From contig JALGAS010000001.1 of NCBI GenBank assembly GCA_023078685.1, positions 5,146,001 to 5,210,000 on the forward strand: a DNA stretch of 64,000 bases, read 5' to 3'. Under the pieces are notes generated by a model. That model had not been told where the DNA came from. It made no database searches and saw only the letters and a program-made list of their open reading frames with translations. The translations under genes were made by a program, and so were the position numbers. Origin of the DNA: Neopestalotiopsis rosae. Its lineage: Eukaryota > Ascomycota > Sordariomycetes > Amphisphaeriales > Sporocadaceae. Positions 1 through 12,043 of this stretch are shown piece by piece (the first letter of the stretch is position 1; each line of letters begins with the position of its first letter).

Positions 1-788
1 TGACTTCCTAAAAAAGGAAAAAGAAAGAAACAGATCTCTCTTTTTGGGGAATCGATCGACTGAAACTCAATTGGGGTATATTCAGCGATAGGTAATAGAT
101 ATACAATGCTTCATGGGAATAATTCCTTATAACCCCAACGGACAAGAACCGCGGCTCGTGGCCGAGTCAATGAATGAAATTCGGAGTCGCGGATCATGGG
201 TCCCCCCTCGGGCGTTCTTGAATGCCCGTCTCATGGGCCGATTCGGATTTTGCTTGCCACGGATCTGGGCCCCAACACCCAGCAAGGCCCCCAGCTAGAG
301 AGCGGGCAAGGGGCTGGGGGTTCGCTTGCACTGTTCCTTCGCTACGCTAGAGCGTCGTGGCTAATGCTGTAAGCTCCACTTACCCACTAATGCTCGCCCC
401 CCGCGGGGGTGGAGCTCCAGGGCGAGTCCCCAATTCTGCGAGAGCGAACTCGGTGGAATGAATATACGAATCGCTGCCCCAGCTGCCAAGCCCATCACCA
501 ACATACGCCATTTTATAATGCCGCAACTGACATAACACTGGAGGACATTATCATCAGGTAACAACTGTGTCAACTTAATTCAAGCCTAATTATCTTTACA
601 GTAAAAAAATATACAGAAATTGTATTCAGAACTTATTTCCGAAAATCGTCTACATTTAAACAAGGTGTAATTATTGCTACAACCGCCACAATTCTGCTCA
701 TCTTCCAGCATCTTTCCACACATTCTTATAGAATTATTATAGATTATCCAATATGATAGCAAGGGATCCCTAAAATAAAGCAACAAAT
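1..788. other. Gene-free left edge
   Basis: No open frame here shows recognisable protein features, and I see no RNA gene. It lies downstream of the permease that ends at 789, so it probably holds that gene's 3' UTR and terminator. The left part (about 120-360) is GC-rich and the part next to the gene is AT-rich. Confidence 0.5.
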
Positions 789-2794
789 CTACAATACCAA
801 TTTGAACGACGGCTCTCTATCGTCCAACTTGCCAATATATTTGTCATATTTTCCATTGGCCTTGTCCTTGTTAATCTTCCAGCAATGAATTACATTGAAG
901 AGAATCCTGGTAACTCAGTATCAGTAAATGATGGCATCATTTGAGCTCCTCGTTTGCGGAAACTTACAAGAACCAGCCCGCGACCAAGAGTCCGAGGATA
1001 ATGGTGTGTCCCTTGTGGTACTGCGGACCCTGAGACTTTGGGTACACAAAGACGGTCACGAACCCGCCACAGTTGGCAATGGCTAGTTGCAAGGCGCTGG
1101 TGGTTGCGCGCTTGTAATGGCCGGCCGAGTTGTTGGACAGCCAGCCCAGCACCGGCGGTACCGAGCTGTACAGGCCCGTTGCCATCAAAAACGTCATGCC
1201 GTACTTTACGTGCGGGTTTGTCGTGTTGGCAATGACGGCGTAGCCGATGATGGCGATGGGGAGTGTGCACAGCATCATGATGCCACGGATGCGCAGGCGA
1301 TCCGAGAGAACGGCCACAATGACTAAGAGATTCTGATGAGCTTGGGAATCCAGCGTTGTGCCTAGTCAAGTCACTTACCAGTGCAGATAGCCGCCACTGC
1401 ATACGGAATGACTGACCATAATTGGGTCTCTGAAACCGTATAGCCACCAAGAGCATTGATAATGGTTGGTAGCTGTGCTTGTTAATCTACACGTACGAGC
1501 ATGAAGCTGAAAGGGGGCTCACAAAAAGACCAAACGAATAGAGCCCAGACAAGATGCCAAAGTACGCGCAGGCAGTCAGCCAGGTTTGCCAGCTAAAAAC
1601 GCCGCGGCCAACCTCGGACCATGAAAATCTCTCCTCGACCTCGCTGCAATAAAAGATTAGTACAACGCTATATCTACCTCTGATCGAATTCATCTCTGAT
1701 ACGTACTGGTCGCGAATCCTGTTGTCTCCCCTTGACTTGAGTCTGTTCATTGCAAATTCACGTTCTTCCGGGGTGAGGAATTTGGCCGTGCTGATTCCAT
1801 TAGGTAGGATAAAGTAGACGAGAATAGCGACCACGGCTGTCTATTATTGGGTATCAGTATTTTACTCGTACCATGTATATCACTAGAGAAATAGAAGGTA
1901 GGAGGAAAACAGAATGAGAAGAATGTCTTACCAGCAGGCCTTCAATTACAAAAATCCATCTCCAGCTATTGAGACCTCCTCTGGTGCCAATTTGCGAGAT
2001 GCCATAGGCGAGCAGTCCTGTTTGCAAAAATGAATCAGTCACTGTGTTCTCTACTACAACTACTAAATGAAGTACTCACCACCAAACGCGCCCGAAAGCG
2101 ACGCGGCCGTGTAAAACAGACCGATGCGCAGGGCGAGCTCCTCGCGGCGGTAAATGCCCGACAGGTATAGAATCATGCCGGGAAGCAGCCCGCCCTCGGT
2201 GGCACCCAGGATGGCGCGGACGGCGACGAAGCCGGCAAAGTTTTGCACAAAGCCCAGACACATGGCCGTGACGCCCCAGGCAAAGGCCAGCACGGGGAGC
2301 CATATCGAGGGCGTCACGCGCTTGAGAACCAGGTTGGACGGAATTTCGCTGTTATTTTTGTGAGAGAGAGTCAGTAAGCGCATTATCCTGTTGCGGGGTT
2401 GAAAGCTTTTTTCTTTTTTTTTTCACGAACCTTACAATGTATGTAGCGTAAAAGACGGCAAGACCTTGGTCGTATTCGTGGTCTGTAATGTTGATGTCCT
2501 TTTCAAGACCATAGAGCCTCGCGTTGCCGACATTTGTGCGGTCCAGGAATGAACACAGGAAGAGAACGGCGAGAATGGGCAGGATCCTGGGCACGGAGAG
2601 AAGTGCGCATGTCAGCACGAGCGTGAGGGGGATTGTCTGTGAATCATGGATTTTTACCTTGTGTCCAGCTTCCAAAGGATCTTTCGCGTCATGTGTACAT
2701 GATCATGATCGGCCGAGGTATGGAATAATTCTCCCTTTTCAACCTCTTCGGCGGTCGCCTTGTGCGCGATGCTGGTATTTCTCGTGGACGACAT
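789..2794 (-). CDS. MFS permease, allantoate/nicotinate (Dal5/Tna1) type
   Basis: A twelve-helix plasma-membrane transporter of the anion:cation symporter family, which moves organic anions such as allantoate, nicotinate or other carboxylates. Eight introns are needed. I chose the start at 2794 (MSSTRNTSIAHK) because it opens a hydrophilic tail of about 45 residues leading into the first helix; exon 1 is 2658-2794. The family hallmark LDRTNVGNARL follows helix 1, and GGLLPGMILYLSGIYRREE lies in the helix 4-5 region. The last intron ends just before 890 and the final exon reads ILFNVIHCWKINKDKANGKY, ending in KLVL and a TAG at 789-791. All splice sites I checked are GT-AG. A CAG repeat sits in the 5' leader. 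The next gene upstream, on the same strand, encodes a Zn2Cys6 regulator, a pairing often seen for inducible uptake systems. The substrate cannot be read from sequence. Confidence 0.85.
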
Positions 2795-2798
2795 GACG

Positions 2799-2819
2799 GC
2801 TGCTGCTGCTGCTGCTGCT
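2799..2819 (-). repeat. (AGC)7 trinucleotide repeat in the permease 5' leader
   Basis: Seven GCT units on the + strand, so seven AGC units in the sense of the permease, ending four bases before its start codon. If transcribed it lies in the 5' UTR and could vary in length between strains. Confidence 0.7.
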
Positions 2820-3799
2820 TCTTGGCTTGGCGACTCTTGGCTTACAGTAGAATTGGGCGCTCAAGTGTCCAAGAAGTCGGTGGAGCAAAGAAGGACCCAA
2901 AAGACCCAAAAGACCCAGAAAAAAACGATGCGGGAGACCAATTTAAAGACGTTGCCAAGTGAGCTTCGCAAAGGCTTGGTGTTTAATATTTGTACTCTGA
3001 TAGGCGCCTCCACGTCTTGGCCATTCGGAGATTGTGGGGTCTAGGAGGGTCCATGGAGTCAAAGGAGGGTCTGATGGCAATCAGTTGGGACTTGGGAGAC
3101 TGTCAAGTTTGTCAAGATGGAGTCGGGACTTGGGTTGACTGCGGGGAAATGGTACCTAAGATACCCTGCAAGCCCTGGGTCTTTTGCATGTTGCTTGTCA
3201 TTTGGGGGCATAGGATTGGTATGCTGGCGCTCATGCTTGTCTCGCATGTAAGCAGATGCGGGGGAGCACAGGGAAGAGACAAGTTTGATAAGCTACCACT
3301 CAGCACGCTCAGCACACTACCGCGTACTGGGGAAGGTAGAACGGTGGCTGATAACACCCGATGGAGACACATATGGAGACATGGACGGCTCGAGGGAAGG
3401 TCAAACCCGTCAACATGCTTAATCACTCATCAAGAAGTGGACACTATTATAGCACCTAGTGCTTATGGATTGGCAAACATACATACATGTGAATGACGAG
3501 GTGATATTTGGTAAAAACGTCCGAACGTATTCCCCTTTTTGCCATCGATCGCCAATCCACAGAATGGGAAAGTTTTTGTCTTCTCCTCATCACTATCAAC
3601 TCTTCTTGATGAGTACTGTAATTTTATCCTTCGAGCCGCAGTATTGAAAACTCTATCGCCACAATCATCCACAGCTGAAAAGCCTGAGTGATACCAAGAC
3701 GGCTGGCATGGGCCAGAACTTTCCGCCAAAACTTTCCTTTTCCTCATCGCGTGACCATTCCGAATGCCCTCTCAGAGGTCTGACTGTCGCCAGCCTATA
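2820..3799. other. Intergenic region between permease and Zn2Cys6 regulator
   Basis: About 1 kb with no supportable gene. It contains the permease promoter (right of 2820) and the 3' side of the regulator that ends at 3800. A short tandem of ACCCAAAAG-like units lies near 2895-2925. No RNA gene seen. Confidence 0.5.
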
Positions 3800-6579
3800 C
3801 TAGGCGAACGTTGACCAGTCCATCCAGTCCAGATCGGTGACATTTTGGAATTGGAAATCCTCCCATATCGACTCAAGCCCCACATCGGTATTGTTGATGG
3901 CTTCGTCCAATTGCACGTTGGACATGCTCGAGAAGAGAGGAAACTCAGGGGCCAGAGTCACTGGAGCCATTTCCACTGGCATATATGCCATGTTTCCGGA
4001 TTGAACATCTTGTGGAATCGGTGCTGTAGTCGTTTCTCTGCTGGGCTCGGCATGACTTCTAGCATTCTCTGATGCTCGCGACGCTAATTTAAGAATCTGT
4101 CTTAGTTGTATCGCAAACAAGCAAGACAAACCCTTGCGTTGTATCGGTGTGGATCCAATTCTTTCCAGGACATCAGTCGTCTCTGTAATTAATGTTCGAA
4201 TGCCCGGCGCTAAGCTCGATCCATGGGCATCAGCCACGGTACCGACACGCAGAGCAAAGCATGCAGCGCACGATATCATGATGGCGGTGTTGTTGGGCAT
4301 TGACTTGAGCTGATTCTCACCCTGGACCGCTACACGCAAGACATTAAGCGCAGATGACAAGCCAGCCGCCCGAAAGAAATGGCGGGCTGCGACAGGGGCA
4401 GTCAAGTGGTTAATGACGCTGCTATACATGGACAGGCGTGTGTGCGAGGCGAGAATCTCAACATAGGGCGGTAGAGAAAGTTCTATAATGAGTGAGCCAT
4501 AGCACCGACACGAAAATTGCCGACAGGAAAAAAGAAGAAAAAAATAGAGGAAAAAGAAAGAAAAGCTTACGTTCTCGGTCGCCAATTTGGAGTGGCCATG
4601 TTTGATACCAGCGGTCAAAGAAGAAATTAATCTCACCCTTCAGTCTGTTCTGGATTAGTCACAGTCACAGTGCAATCGCCTCTAGAGGTGATATTGCCTA
4701 CCTATTGACTACTGCGGCTTCACTATCATTGCTAGAGGTATCACAGATGGCCTTGACACGGCTGATCAGATTCGCCTGAAAACAGAAGTCAGTATTCAAC
4801 TTTCTTGACCAGGCCCAAAACGACTCACTAAATCTCTTCGCAGCACCGCGACTGACACAATCGATCCATCCCATCGATCTGCCAATTCAGACAAGTGCCA
4901 TTGGTCACAGCTCTCAATTAAAGGGGTCATTGGGAAAACGTAATCCCTTCCCCGTGCCAGACATACACTTTTCAGTCATCAGTATAAGCCCGAGTTTTAT
5001 GGTGTTGAAACAACATACCCTCTCTCAAGAACGAAGAGTGACAACCAGGTTCGCTCTCTTCTTCTCAGTAGTCTTTTGGCACCGAGGGATAAGGGATCAA
5101 GATCTGCAAATCCATCAATGGACAGAGCCTTTCTGGCATCCAGGCAATCGGCGGTAGCTACACCATCTTTTGGTGTCTGCGGCTCATGCGAAGCCGGCAG
5201 AATAATCTTGTTGAGCGAGAGGTCCAAGGCTATAGTTAGGGCCATTGAAAGCCAAGTCGAAGTCTCGTCGTCTGCCCAGTGATCCCCGGCTGATATCCAC
5301 GGGATGTTCACCATGAAGGCCAGCACAATTTCGACAGACTTGTACCGCTTTGACATTATAATTCCTGCAAGCATTTGCCGATGATTCGCTAATCTCTTGT
5401 ACAATGATTCTAGCGATGGCGAAAAGAGTGCAGAGGCTGCTGCTATGGACGTGAGAAGAAAGGCTGAGCGGCTACGCACAAAGTTGACAGTGTGTATCAC
5501 GGGATCGATGCCCCAGCGTGTGTGGGCCAGTTTATCGTAGAAACTATAGCAGATGTTGAGTGGCATGAACTGTGTGAATGACTGTGTGCATGATGAACCT
5601 ACTATGAAAACAATGCCTCAGCTTCAGCAAGTGTGATGAGACCAAGATCGATAGGATCGAGTTCCTCTCCGACGTCCAGCCGAGGCTGGAACGCGCCAAA
5701 GAACCTCTGCAGGTCATTGTCACTTCGCTGTCCATGTCTGGGAGCGGAATGACCAGGCAGACCAATTGTTGTTGCGACGCGCGGATGGATCGCCGAGAGC
5801 AATTCAGAAGTACGCGCAAGGAGTTGCAGCGGATTCTCTGCATCGTCTAGACTAAGCTGGTCTTGAGTCGATGCATCATCGCGCCCTTGACCCGGGGGGG
5901 TCTCTGTCGATGAAGTTGTGCGAACTGGCGATGAGATGTGGTCATTGTCGTCTACCCTACCAGCAGCGTGATCATCGAAACCATTTGAGTTTCCAAGCAG
6001 CTCTCTACTCCTTTCCAACAGGAAGCGCAATTCATTGGCTTGATCTTGATTCTGGATCTGGTCACCGCTAGAGCTTGTCCTCCTCAAGGCCCGCTCAATC
6101 TGATCGACAGCTTTCTCCAGACCCGTACGCTTGCTGTTTATCACAAAGATATACAGGTTAGTGTGTAGCTCCAGGTGGTGGGTGACTTAGTTGTGGGTGG
6201 TGATTTCTTACTTCTTGACACCTTTGGTTGGTTAGTATTGAATGCGGCCAAGGTTTCCCAGTCCGGGGGGTGGGTGTGTGGTGTGGAGAGAGTAGATGTA
6301 TGTAGGCATGTAGTAAAGGGCAAGGTCAGGGAACTCGGGAACTCTCAGGGACTCTCAGGGACTTTTTGCTTGCTTACCTTTGTGTCTGCCGACATGATAT
6401 GCCGGAGCCGCGCAGTCAATACGCCGCTGCCGGCATCGCGTGCACGTCGCAGACCCGGCCGTCCTCACGCATTTCAATTTCGACCGCTTGCAATTGAAGC
6501 ACGCCGCCAAACGCTCGTCATCCTTCATCTCGTCCCTTGTGTTGTCATGGCCCGGGACTGAAGCAGCAGTGTCCGACAT
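3800..6579 (-). CDS. Zn2Cys6 fungal transcription factor
   Basis: A nuclear DNA-binding regulator of roughly 700 residues. Exon 1 (6378-6579) starts MSDTAASVPGHDN and carries the binuclear zinc cluster with spacing C-x2-C-x6-C-x8-C-x2-C-x6-C (CFNC, KRSKLK, C, CTRC, RQRRID, C). Exon 2 is a 10-nt microexon (6212-6221) that restores the linker reading HKGVKNKRTGLEKAV, the expected start of the dimerisation coiled coil. A Ser/Asp-rich linker is followed by the fungal_trans middle homology region, with IDLGLITLAEAEALFS split from YFYDKLAHTRWG by an intron at about 5546-5604. The last coding exon ends DWMDWSTFA, an acidic/aromatic tail plausible as an activation segment. It lies upstream of, and on the same strand as, the MFS permease; regulation of that permease is only inference. 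Confidence 0.88.
6212..6221 (-). other. 10-nt microexon of the Zn2Cys6 regulator
   Basis: Exon sequence GTGTCAAGAA. It is preceded by a 156-nt intron (6222-6377) ending TACTAAC...AAAG and followed by a 78-nt intron (6134-6211) that opens GTAAGA and ends ACAG, with a CACTAAC branch site. Joining exon 1, this microexon and exon 3 gives HKGVKNKRTGLEK, matching the conserved linker of this regulator family. Skipping it deletes GVK and shifts the frame. Confidence 0.8.
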
Positions 6580-7257
6580 GGTGCAACAAGCTAGCCATAA
6601 GGCCGCGGTAACATTGAGAGGTCGCGCTCCTGCTCCTAGGCGTGTCTGGCAGGAGGCATGGCATCGAAAATAAAAAAAAACAAAAGACCCTCTTTTTCTT
6701 TTGAGGTTTTCGTCTCGGAGTGAATTTAAATTTGGTCGATTGATTCTTGAGTAAGTCACTGGGTTAAAGTGACACTGAGACTTGTCCCCGCCTTTCTCCA
6801 CGAACCGGCACTCAGACAGACACAAGCTCCTTTCGCTTTGCACGACCACCATCACGTGACCTCAACACTTCCTGGCTAACACCGGTATCCCGAGCTTGCC
6901 GTCGAGAGCTCGGATATAACCAATCATTTCTTCTCTATTTGCACTAGGACGGCCGCTGACATCTTGATTGTCGCGGATATAGTTGCTGTTCTCATGCTTG
7001 ATTTGGTGACGCATGCCTGGCAACTATGCGAAACCCAAAGTATTGCATTTGCGAGTATAGTGCGTTTGCGGATTCGCAGCTGGTCAAAGAGTCTGCTGCT
7101 TGCTGAAATATTCGGTGCCGGTTCAAGCGAAATCAATAGACGCGCGTCCTTGTACTGGTAAATGAGACGTATCATGACGAGGTCCAATTAATGCAATAGA
7201 ACCTTCACGGATTACATGGTTGCTTCAGCATCGTGTATATTTGCTTGGATTTCATTT
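6580..7257. other. Intergenic region upstream of the Zn2Cys6 regulator
   Basis: Promoter side of the regulator and 3' side of the PTH11-like receptor. No gene or RNA recognised; a CCACCATCACGTGACC block near 6847-6862 contains a CACGTG E-box-type palindrome. Confidence 0.45.
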
Positions 7258-8692
7258 CTAGCTGCCTGTAGGTGGTGCGTCGGAAATGAACACCTCGACC
7301 CTCCTTTCGACCATAATCCCAGACTCTGTTAGACTGCCACCGAGTAACGAAGTGTCCAAGCTTAGAAAGACAGACTGTCGCTGCGGTACCAGGCTCATGA
7401 CTTGAGTCACAGATCCGAAAGTTGTTCCTAGTGGTTCTGGAGCCTCACGAGACAAGTTCACCTTGGATTCATACTCGTGCCCTCCCGTGACTATATCCGG
7501 TCTTGGTGTTCCTGGTAAACTAGGCAGGCTTTCGAGATCGAGGTCGTAGATATCCAGAGCCCACTCCTTCTCGTCCTTGCCAAATCCTGCTGCCTTCTTT
7601 CTCGAAGGGCCAGAGCCAATAGTGGGCGGGCGTTTGCTAAACCTCGCACGAGCAGGAACTGCAGCACGCGGCTCTGGAAGGCATGAGGAGAAGACACGAG
7701 TCACCAATGGACTCAAGGTGGCTAGGGCGGCGCAAGTGATGCCAGAAGCAAGTTCCGCAACAGAATAGCAAGATGAGGCCCACGTATCATAGGTAAAGTC
7801 GCTCGAGTCTTCCATGTTGATAGTGGTCAAACGGATCAAAGAGATGACAAGAGTACTGACCACGTCCTCATTAGCAATGCTCTAACGTACTGAGCGAGAT
7901 TGACTTACATGGAACCTATACCAAAGACTCCAAAGACGGCAAACTTTTGTGCTCGCGTCAGGTGAAGTTTCCAAAGCGCAGGCAACGGCAAAGCGATAAT
8001 GACGACGTCTGTTATCATATTTCCCACTGCATTCACATAGGTGCCAAGCCACTGATTTTGACACGATGCCTCGATGGTACGGTCCCAGAAACCGGCGACG
8101 GGAAAACAAAGGAAGATGACGGAGAGCATCTCTCCAATATTCCAAGCAGTAATGACAACCATGGCCACTCGGTAGAGGTTTTCCATAAAGTAGACGTCGC
8201 GGAAGATGCGAAAGTATTGCGTTAGAAACGTTAACTTGATGAACAGGAGGGCGGCGTTGTAAAATAGGGCATTCAACCAGAACATCTATACAATTCTGTG
8301 TTAGTCATGTTGATTAGATCCAATGGTTGGGAGGAACTTGCTTGGAAGAAGCCTTCTATATCCATCGACTCGTCAAATTCCCAATTGTGATGGCCAAGGC
8401 ACTTCATCGCGTTGATGCCTTGACTGACGGCCATGCCAAACGTACAAAGCTGATTCACAAGATCCAATCAGCAGGAGCTTCTTCAAACCAAACAGGTTCA
8501 AGAGTGAGGATGTAGGTTACTCACCAAAGATGTGATCGCCAGCCAATCGTCGACCCCAACATGGTGGCTGATGAACTTCCTTGTAAAGAGACGTAGCGAT
8601 ATCGCCGCAGTGGCAATGGCACAACACACGGAGCTCACTACAATGACTGCATGGCCCTTTGAGTCCATGTCCATTCGCTCGCTGGTAGACAT
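7258..8692 (-). CDS. PTH11-type rhodopsin-domain integral membrane protein
   Basis: A seven-helix fungal membrane protein of the family that includes the PTH11 receptor-like proteins, without an N-terminal CFEM domain. Four exons give about 415 residues. Start 8692 (MSTSERMDMDSKGH) leads directly into helix 1 and the family motif RKFISHHVGVDDWLA. Exon 3 (about 7910-8285) contains the helix 3-6 core, including LTQYFRIFRD, the CFPVAGFWD segment, a conserved Cys in EASCQNQW, and the DVVIIALPLPALWKL signature. Exon 4 has helix 7 (SELAS-like region) and a long cytoplasmic tail rich in Pro, Ser and charged residues, ending DAPPTGS at 7258. Known members act in surface or host sensing; a ligand cannot be inferred here. 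Confidence 0.85.
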
Positions 8693-10184
8693 GCCAGCTG
8701 TCGACTGCCAAGAAGCGAAATAGAAAAAGAAGTGGAAAAGAGTGGAATCTCGGATCCGAGAAGAAGGAACGTAAGTGGGTGCCCGAAGGCAAGCGTTGCA
8801 ATATAGAAAGAAAAGAAAAAAGAGCGGAATCCCAGATTCAATGGTAGAGAATGTAAGTATGTCGACAATGTGTCAGCCACATGGCGTGTTACCCGTTCAT
8901 AGGGCTGAAGAATTTAATACATGGTTTATGCGAATGAGAAAGGAAAAAGGAAAAAGCCACCAGCCAGATAGTGATCAACAAGTTCGTTCATTACCTTGGG
9001 TAAGGAAGAGGAGCAGAAGGTTGAAAATAAGTTTGTGCACAGAGACACCCGTCTGGTTTTACAGGGCCGGCAAGGCGGTAGGGAGCCATTGGGAGCCTCA
9101 TCCGACGGCGAGAGCATAAATCTGAGTCAAACTGGTGTTTGGCCCAAAGTCCACTTTGTGCTAGACCTCGAACTACCTGCGGGAGATTGACCTCATGCTT
9201 GGCGGACACGCGCGAAACGGCTCGGCGGACTGGGGTTGACTATAGGGGGCCAAGAGGGGGGGCTCTGGACCGCTGGCGTAGGCGATATGTGCTAAAAGTA
9301 GGCGCAGCCAGCGACTCAGCCCAGGGCAAATGGCCTGGAGATACACTGACCATCAGACGAGACTGGCAAGACTGGCCGGGCACTCCCTCGTAATTTGCGG
9401 AACCCCCGCGACTTGAAACTTGTTTCGCATTCATGAATTGTCCGTACCTAGTCTGACAGTGGAGATCCGGGGTGCAGTGCAGATTGCAGATCGTCTTTGC
9501 AAGCCAAGATAACTCTATGAGCTAACGGTATCGTGATCGAGACCATGCCATGTGTGGCGTGATGTTCTTTTGTTGCACGGCTTTTTTTCTTGCAAGTAGA
9601 AAAGAATCTGGTGTGACGTCTGATGTGAGTGCTAAGAATCTAGATCGCGGCAGTTACCAAAAGGTTATTTGTGATGTGCTGGGTTAAACTCTATTTTGTA
9701 CGCAAGGAGACGGCTGATTGACGCCCTAGGGGTTCGTGCGCCGGATCCAAGTCAGCCTGGTTTGGGGAGATCATTGATGTTTTGGTTGCCGGATCGCGGC
9801 TGACTGAGCATATTACAATTGAGTATGTTGCAACAGTTCATGTTCTTACAATCGGGTCGAATGAAATTCCGTGAGAACATGAGTGGTGTCATTGATTGTG
9901 AGGGCAAAATTGCGCTACATAGGTACCTAGGTATTCAAGTCCAAGTGCTTCAGAGGCCTAGCGTCGAGACTTGGGACCCGCTGGGTGGCCCGCTGTCAGC
10001 AAAACTGGCAAATTCTACCTGTTGTGCAGGAGCACCTATTTTGTACGGTACCTTGGCAAGCTTGGGTTAGCTTCAGGGCAGTTGCAATTCAAGGCCTACA
10101 AAGTACAACTCCCGCCAGCACAGAAGACGCCATCAAAGTAAACAACGCGTCATAGGCAAAAAGCGCATAGCAACAACAGCCAAC
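8693..10184. other. 1.5 kb divergent intergenic region
   Basis: Divergent promoters for the PTH11-like protein (left) and the Hal2-type phosphatase (right). Several short open frames here have no recognisable protein character and overlap each other on both strands. No RNA gene seen. Confidence 0.5.
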
Positions 10185-11279
10185 ATGGACAGTCCTTTTG
10201 CCAAAGAACTGCAGACTGCAATCAACGCCATTCAACAAGCGGCCAAATTGAGCCAGTCCGTCATATCGGCCGAGGATAAGGGCGTTGTTGAAAAGGATGA
10301 CCTGAGTCCCGTGACAGTCGCCGATTTCGCAATACAGGCACTATTGACCTCATCCATTCACCATGTCTTCCCCAGCGACAAGTTTGTCGGAGAGGAGTCA
10401 GCCGCTGAGCTCAGAGAGAACAGTGTTCTGCTCGATCGAGTGTGGTCTTTGCTTCAGCAGTTGAAGGAGCCCGAGGCCGGATCGCTCTGCAAGCTTCCCG
10501 CCAACCCGGATGAAATGTGCGAGATGATTGACTGGTGTGGGAATGGGAAACCAGGGGGCTCGGAGTCCGGAAGGGTGTGGATCTTTGATCCCATAGACGG
10601 CACACAGACGTTTGTCAAGGGGCAGGCATATGCCATCAACGTGGCACTGCTCGAGGGTGGGAAGCAGCTGCTGAGCATTGTCGGCTGCCCGACCATCCCA
10701 GTAGGCGCCGAGGCTCCAATCACCAACGACACGACTGATCCAACGCGGCGCGGTTCCATCGTCTTTGCCGCAAAGGGCTACGGCACCTATGTTCGCCCGC
10801 TCTTTGCAGAGACAACTGAGGTACAGATTCGAAAGATCGAGCCGCATGCCGAGACGGCCGCACCCCAAGATCTTCGCTCCGTCACCTGCTTCAATACTCT
10901 CGTGTCGGGAGTCGATGATGCCCACCAGGTCATTGTTGAGAGGCTCGGAGTCGACTTCCCCGGTTGCGACCTGCTTGGCTGGGTTCCGAGATGGGTCACA
11001 CTGGCCCTAGGAGCTGCAAATATGACGGTCTGGGTTTACAAACGTCGTGATCGATATGCAAAGATTTGGGATCATGCTGGTGCAATGCTGCTTTTTGAAG
11101 AGGTTGGCGGCAAGGTCACCGATGTTGATGGCAAAGACATTGACTTGACCGTTGGGCGGAAGCTGATCAACAACTATGGCTTCGTCGCCGCACCAAAAGC
11201 ACTGCACGATTCAGTCCTCAAGACGGTCCATCAAGTACTCAGAGAGCAGGGCAAGGATCATCTATTGGCATCGGCATGA
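10185..11279 (+). CDS. 3'(2'),5'-bisphosphate nucleotidase / IMPase-family phosphatase, divergent paralogue
   Basis: An intronless 364-residue metal-dependent phosphatase close in length to yeast Met22/Hal2, which hydrolyses PAP to AMP in sulfate assimilation. The Li-sensitive phosphatase motifs are present: SPVTVADFAIQ (metal Asp, about residue 47), VGEES (about 67-71), FDPIDGTQTFVKG (about 130-142) and KIWDHAGAMLLFEEVGG near residue 290. Odd point: where Hal2-type enzymes normally have a D-S-Q-x-K-Y block lining the nucleotide site, this protein has DLLGWVPRWV. The metal site is therefore intact but the nucleotide pocket looks altered, so the substrate may not be PAP. The start is the ATG after CAAC, giving the usual short N-terminus (MDSPFAKEL). 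Confidence 0.8.
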   Translation: MDSPFAKELQTAINAIQQAAKLSQSVISAEDKGVVEKDDLSPVTVADFAIQALLTSSIHHVFPSDKFVGEESAAELRENSVLLDRVWSLLQQLKEPEAGSLCKLPANPDEMCEMIDWCGNGKPGGSESGRVWIFDPIDGTQTFVKGQAYAINVALLEGGKQLLSIVGCPTIPVGAEAPITNDTTDPTRRGSIVFAAKGYGTYVRPLFAETTEVQIRKIEPHAETAAPQDLRSVTCFNTLVSGVDDAHQVIVERLGVDFPGCDLLGWVPRWVTLALGAANMTVWVYKRRDRYAKIWDHAGAMLLFEEVGGKVTDVDGKDIDLTVGRKLINNYGFVAAPKALHDSVLKTVHQVLREQGKDHLLASA

Positions 11280-12043
11280 ACCCATTCAAAGTGGCATGCT
11301 CCATACTGCGTGTCGAGTTAGTGCCTCGCGAGTACTTGGCGTAGCTTTCATCTCCAGGATATACACAGGAAATCACCTCAACTTAGACAAACAGCGAGGC
11401 TAGATGATATCATTACTTACCCAAAATAGACACTACAGAGATTATAGAGTATACTCAAGGAGATATGAGGAGCGCTTTCAAAGGTTTCTAGTATTCTCTG
11501 CCAAGGAATCCATCATTTTGGGAATACAGCTCTTGCCGCAGCTGCCGATACAGACTCGATCAGACCTTATCATGTCGAACGAGGTGCCATTCGGAAGGAT
11601 AATAGCGGCAGTTGAGACTCAAACAACACTAGTTGGTGAGGGCGCATGATGCTCCGACAGGGCAAGCTTCGCGGCTATCCTCCGCATTGCCCGATTGGGA
11701 CAGTCGCGAACCCAGTCCCAGCACTCTCTCTGGTTCACGCTGTCCAGGATGCAACCCATGGCAACTTCGCTCTATTCGACACCAGCTTCTGAGCTTGTCA
11801 TTTATCATGCATGAGTCAATTAAAATCGGTCCTTGTGCCGTTGCCTTTTCCAGGTTCTCCTTTGAGCTCAATGGTGGAAATGAGCCTCCTTCTCTTGGCA
11901 TCAAACAAGGACAAAGCTTCCGTGCCGAATATAAATGTGTTCCACTCATGAACAGCATTCAAATATATACCTGTCTGCGGAAGTTGTTTCTTCTCTGAAT
12001 ACCTCATTGTATGCCAAGTCCAATTCTCGATTAACCACCCAGC
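11280..12043. other. Intergenic region, promoter of the AA9 gene
   Basis: Between two + strand genes. Holds the 3' end of the phosphatase gene and the promoter of the AA9 gene; AATATAAATG at about 11928-11937 is a plausible TATA-like element roughly 110 bp before the start. No gene recognised. Confidence 0.45.
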
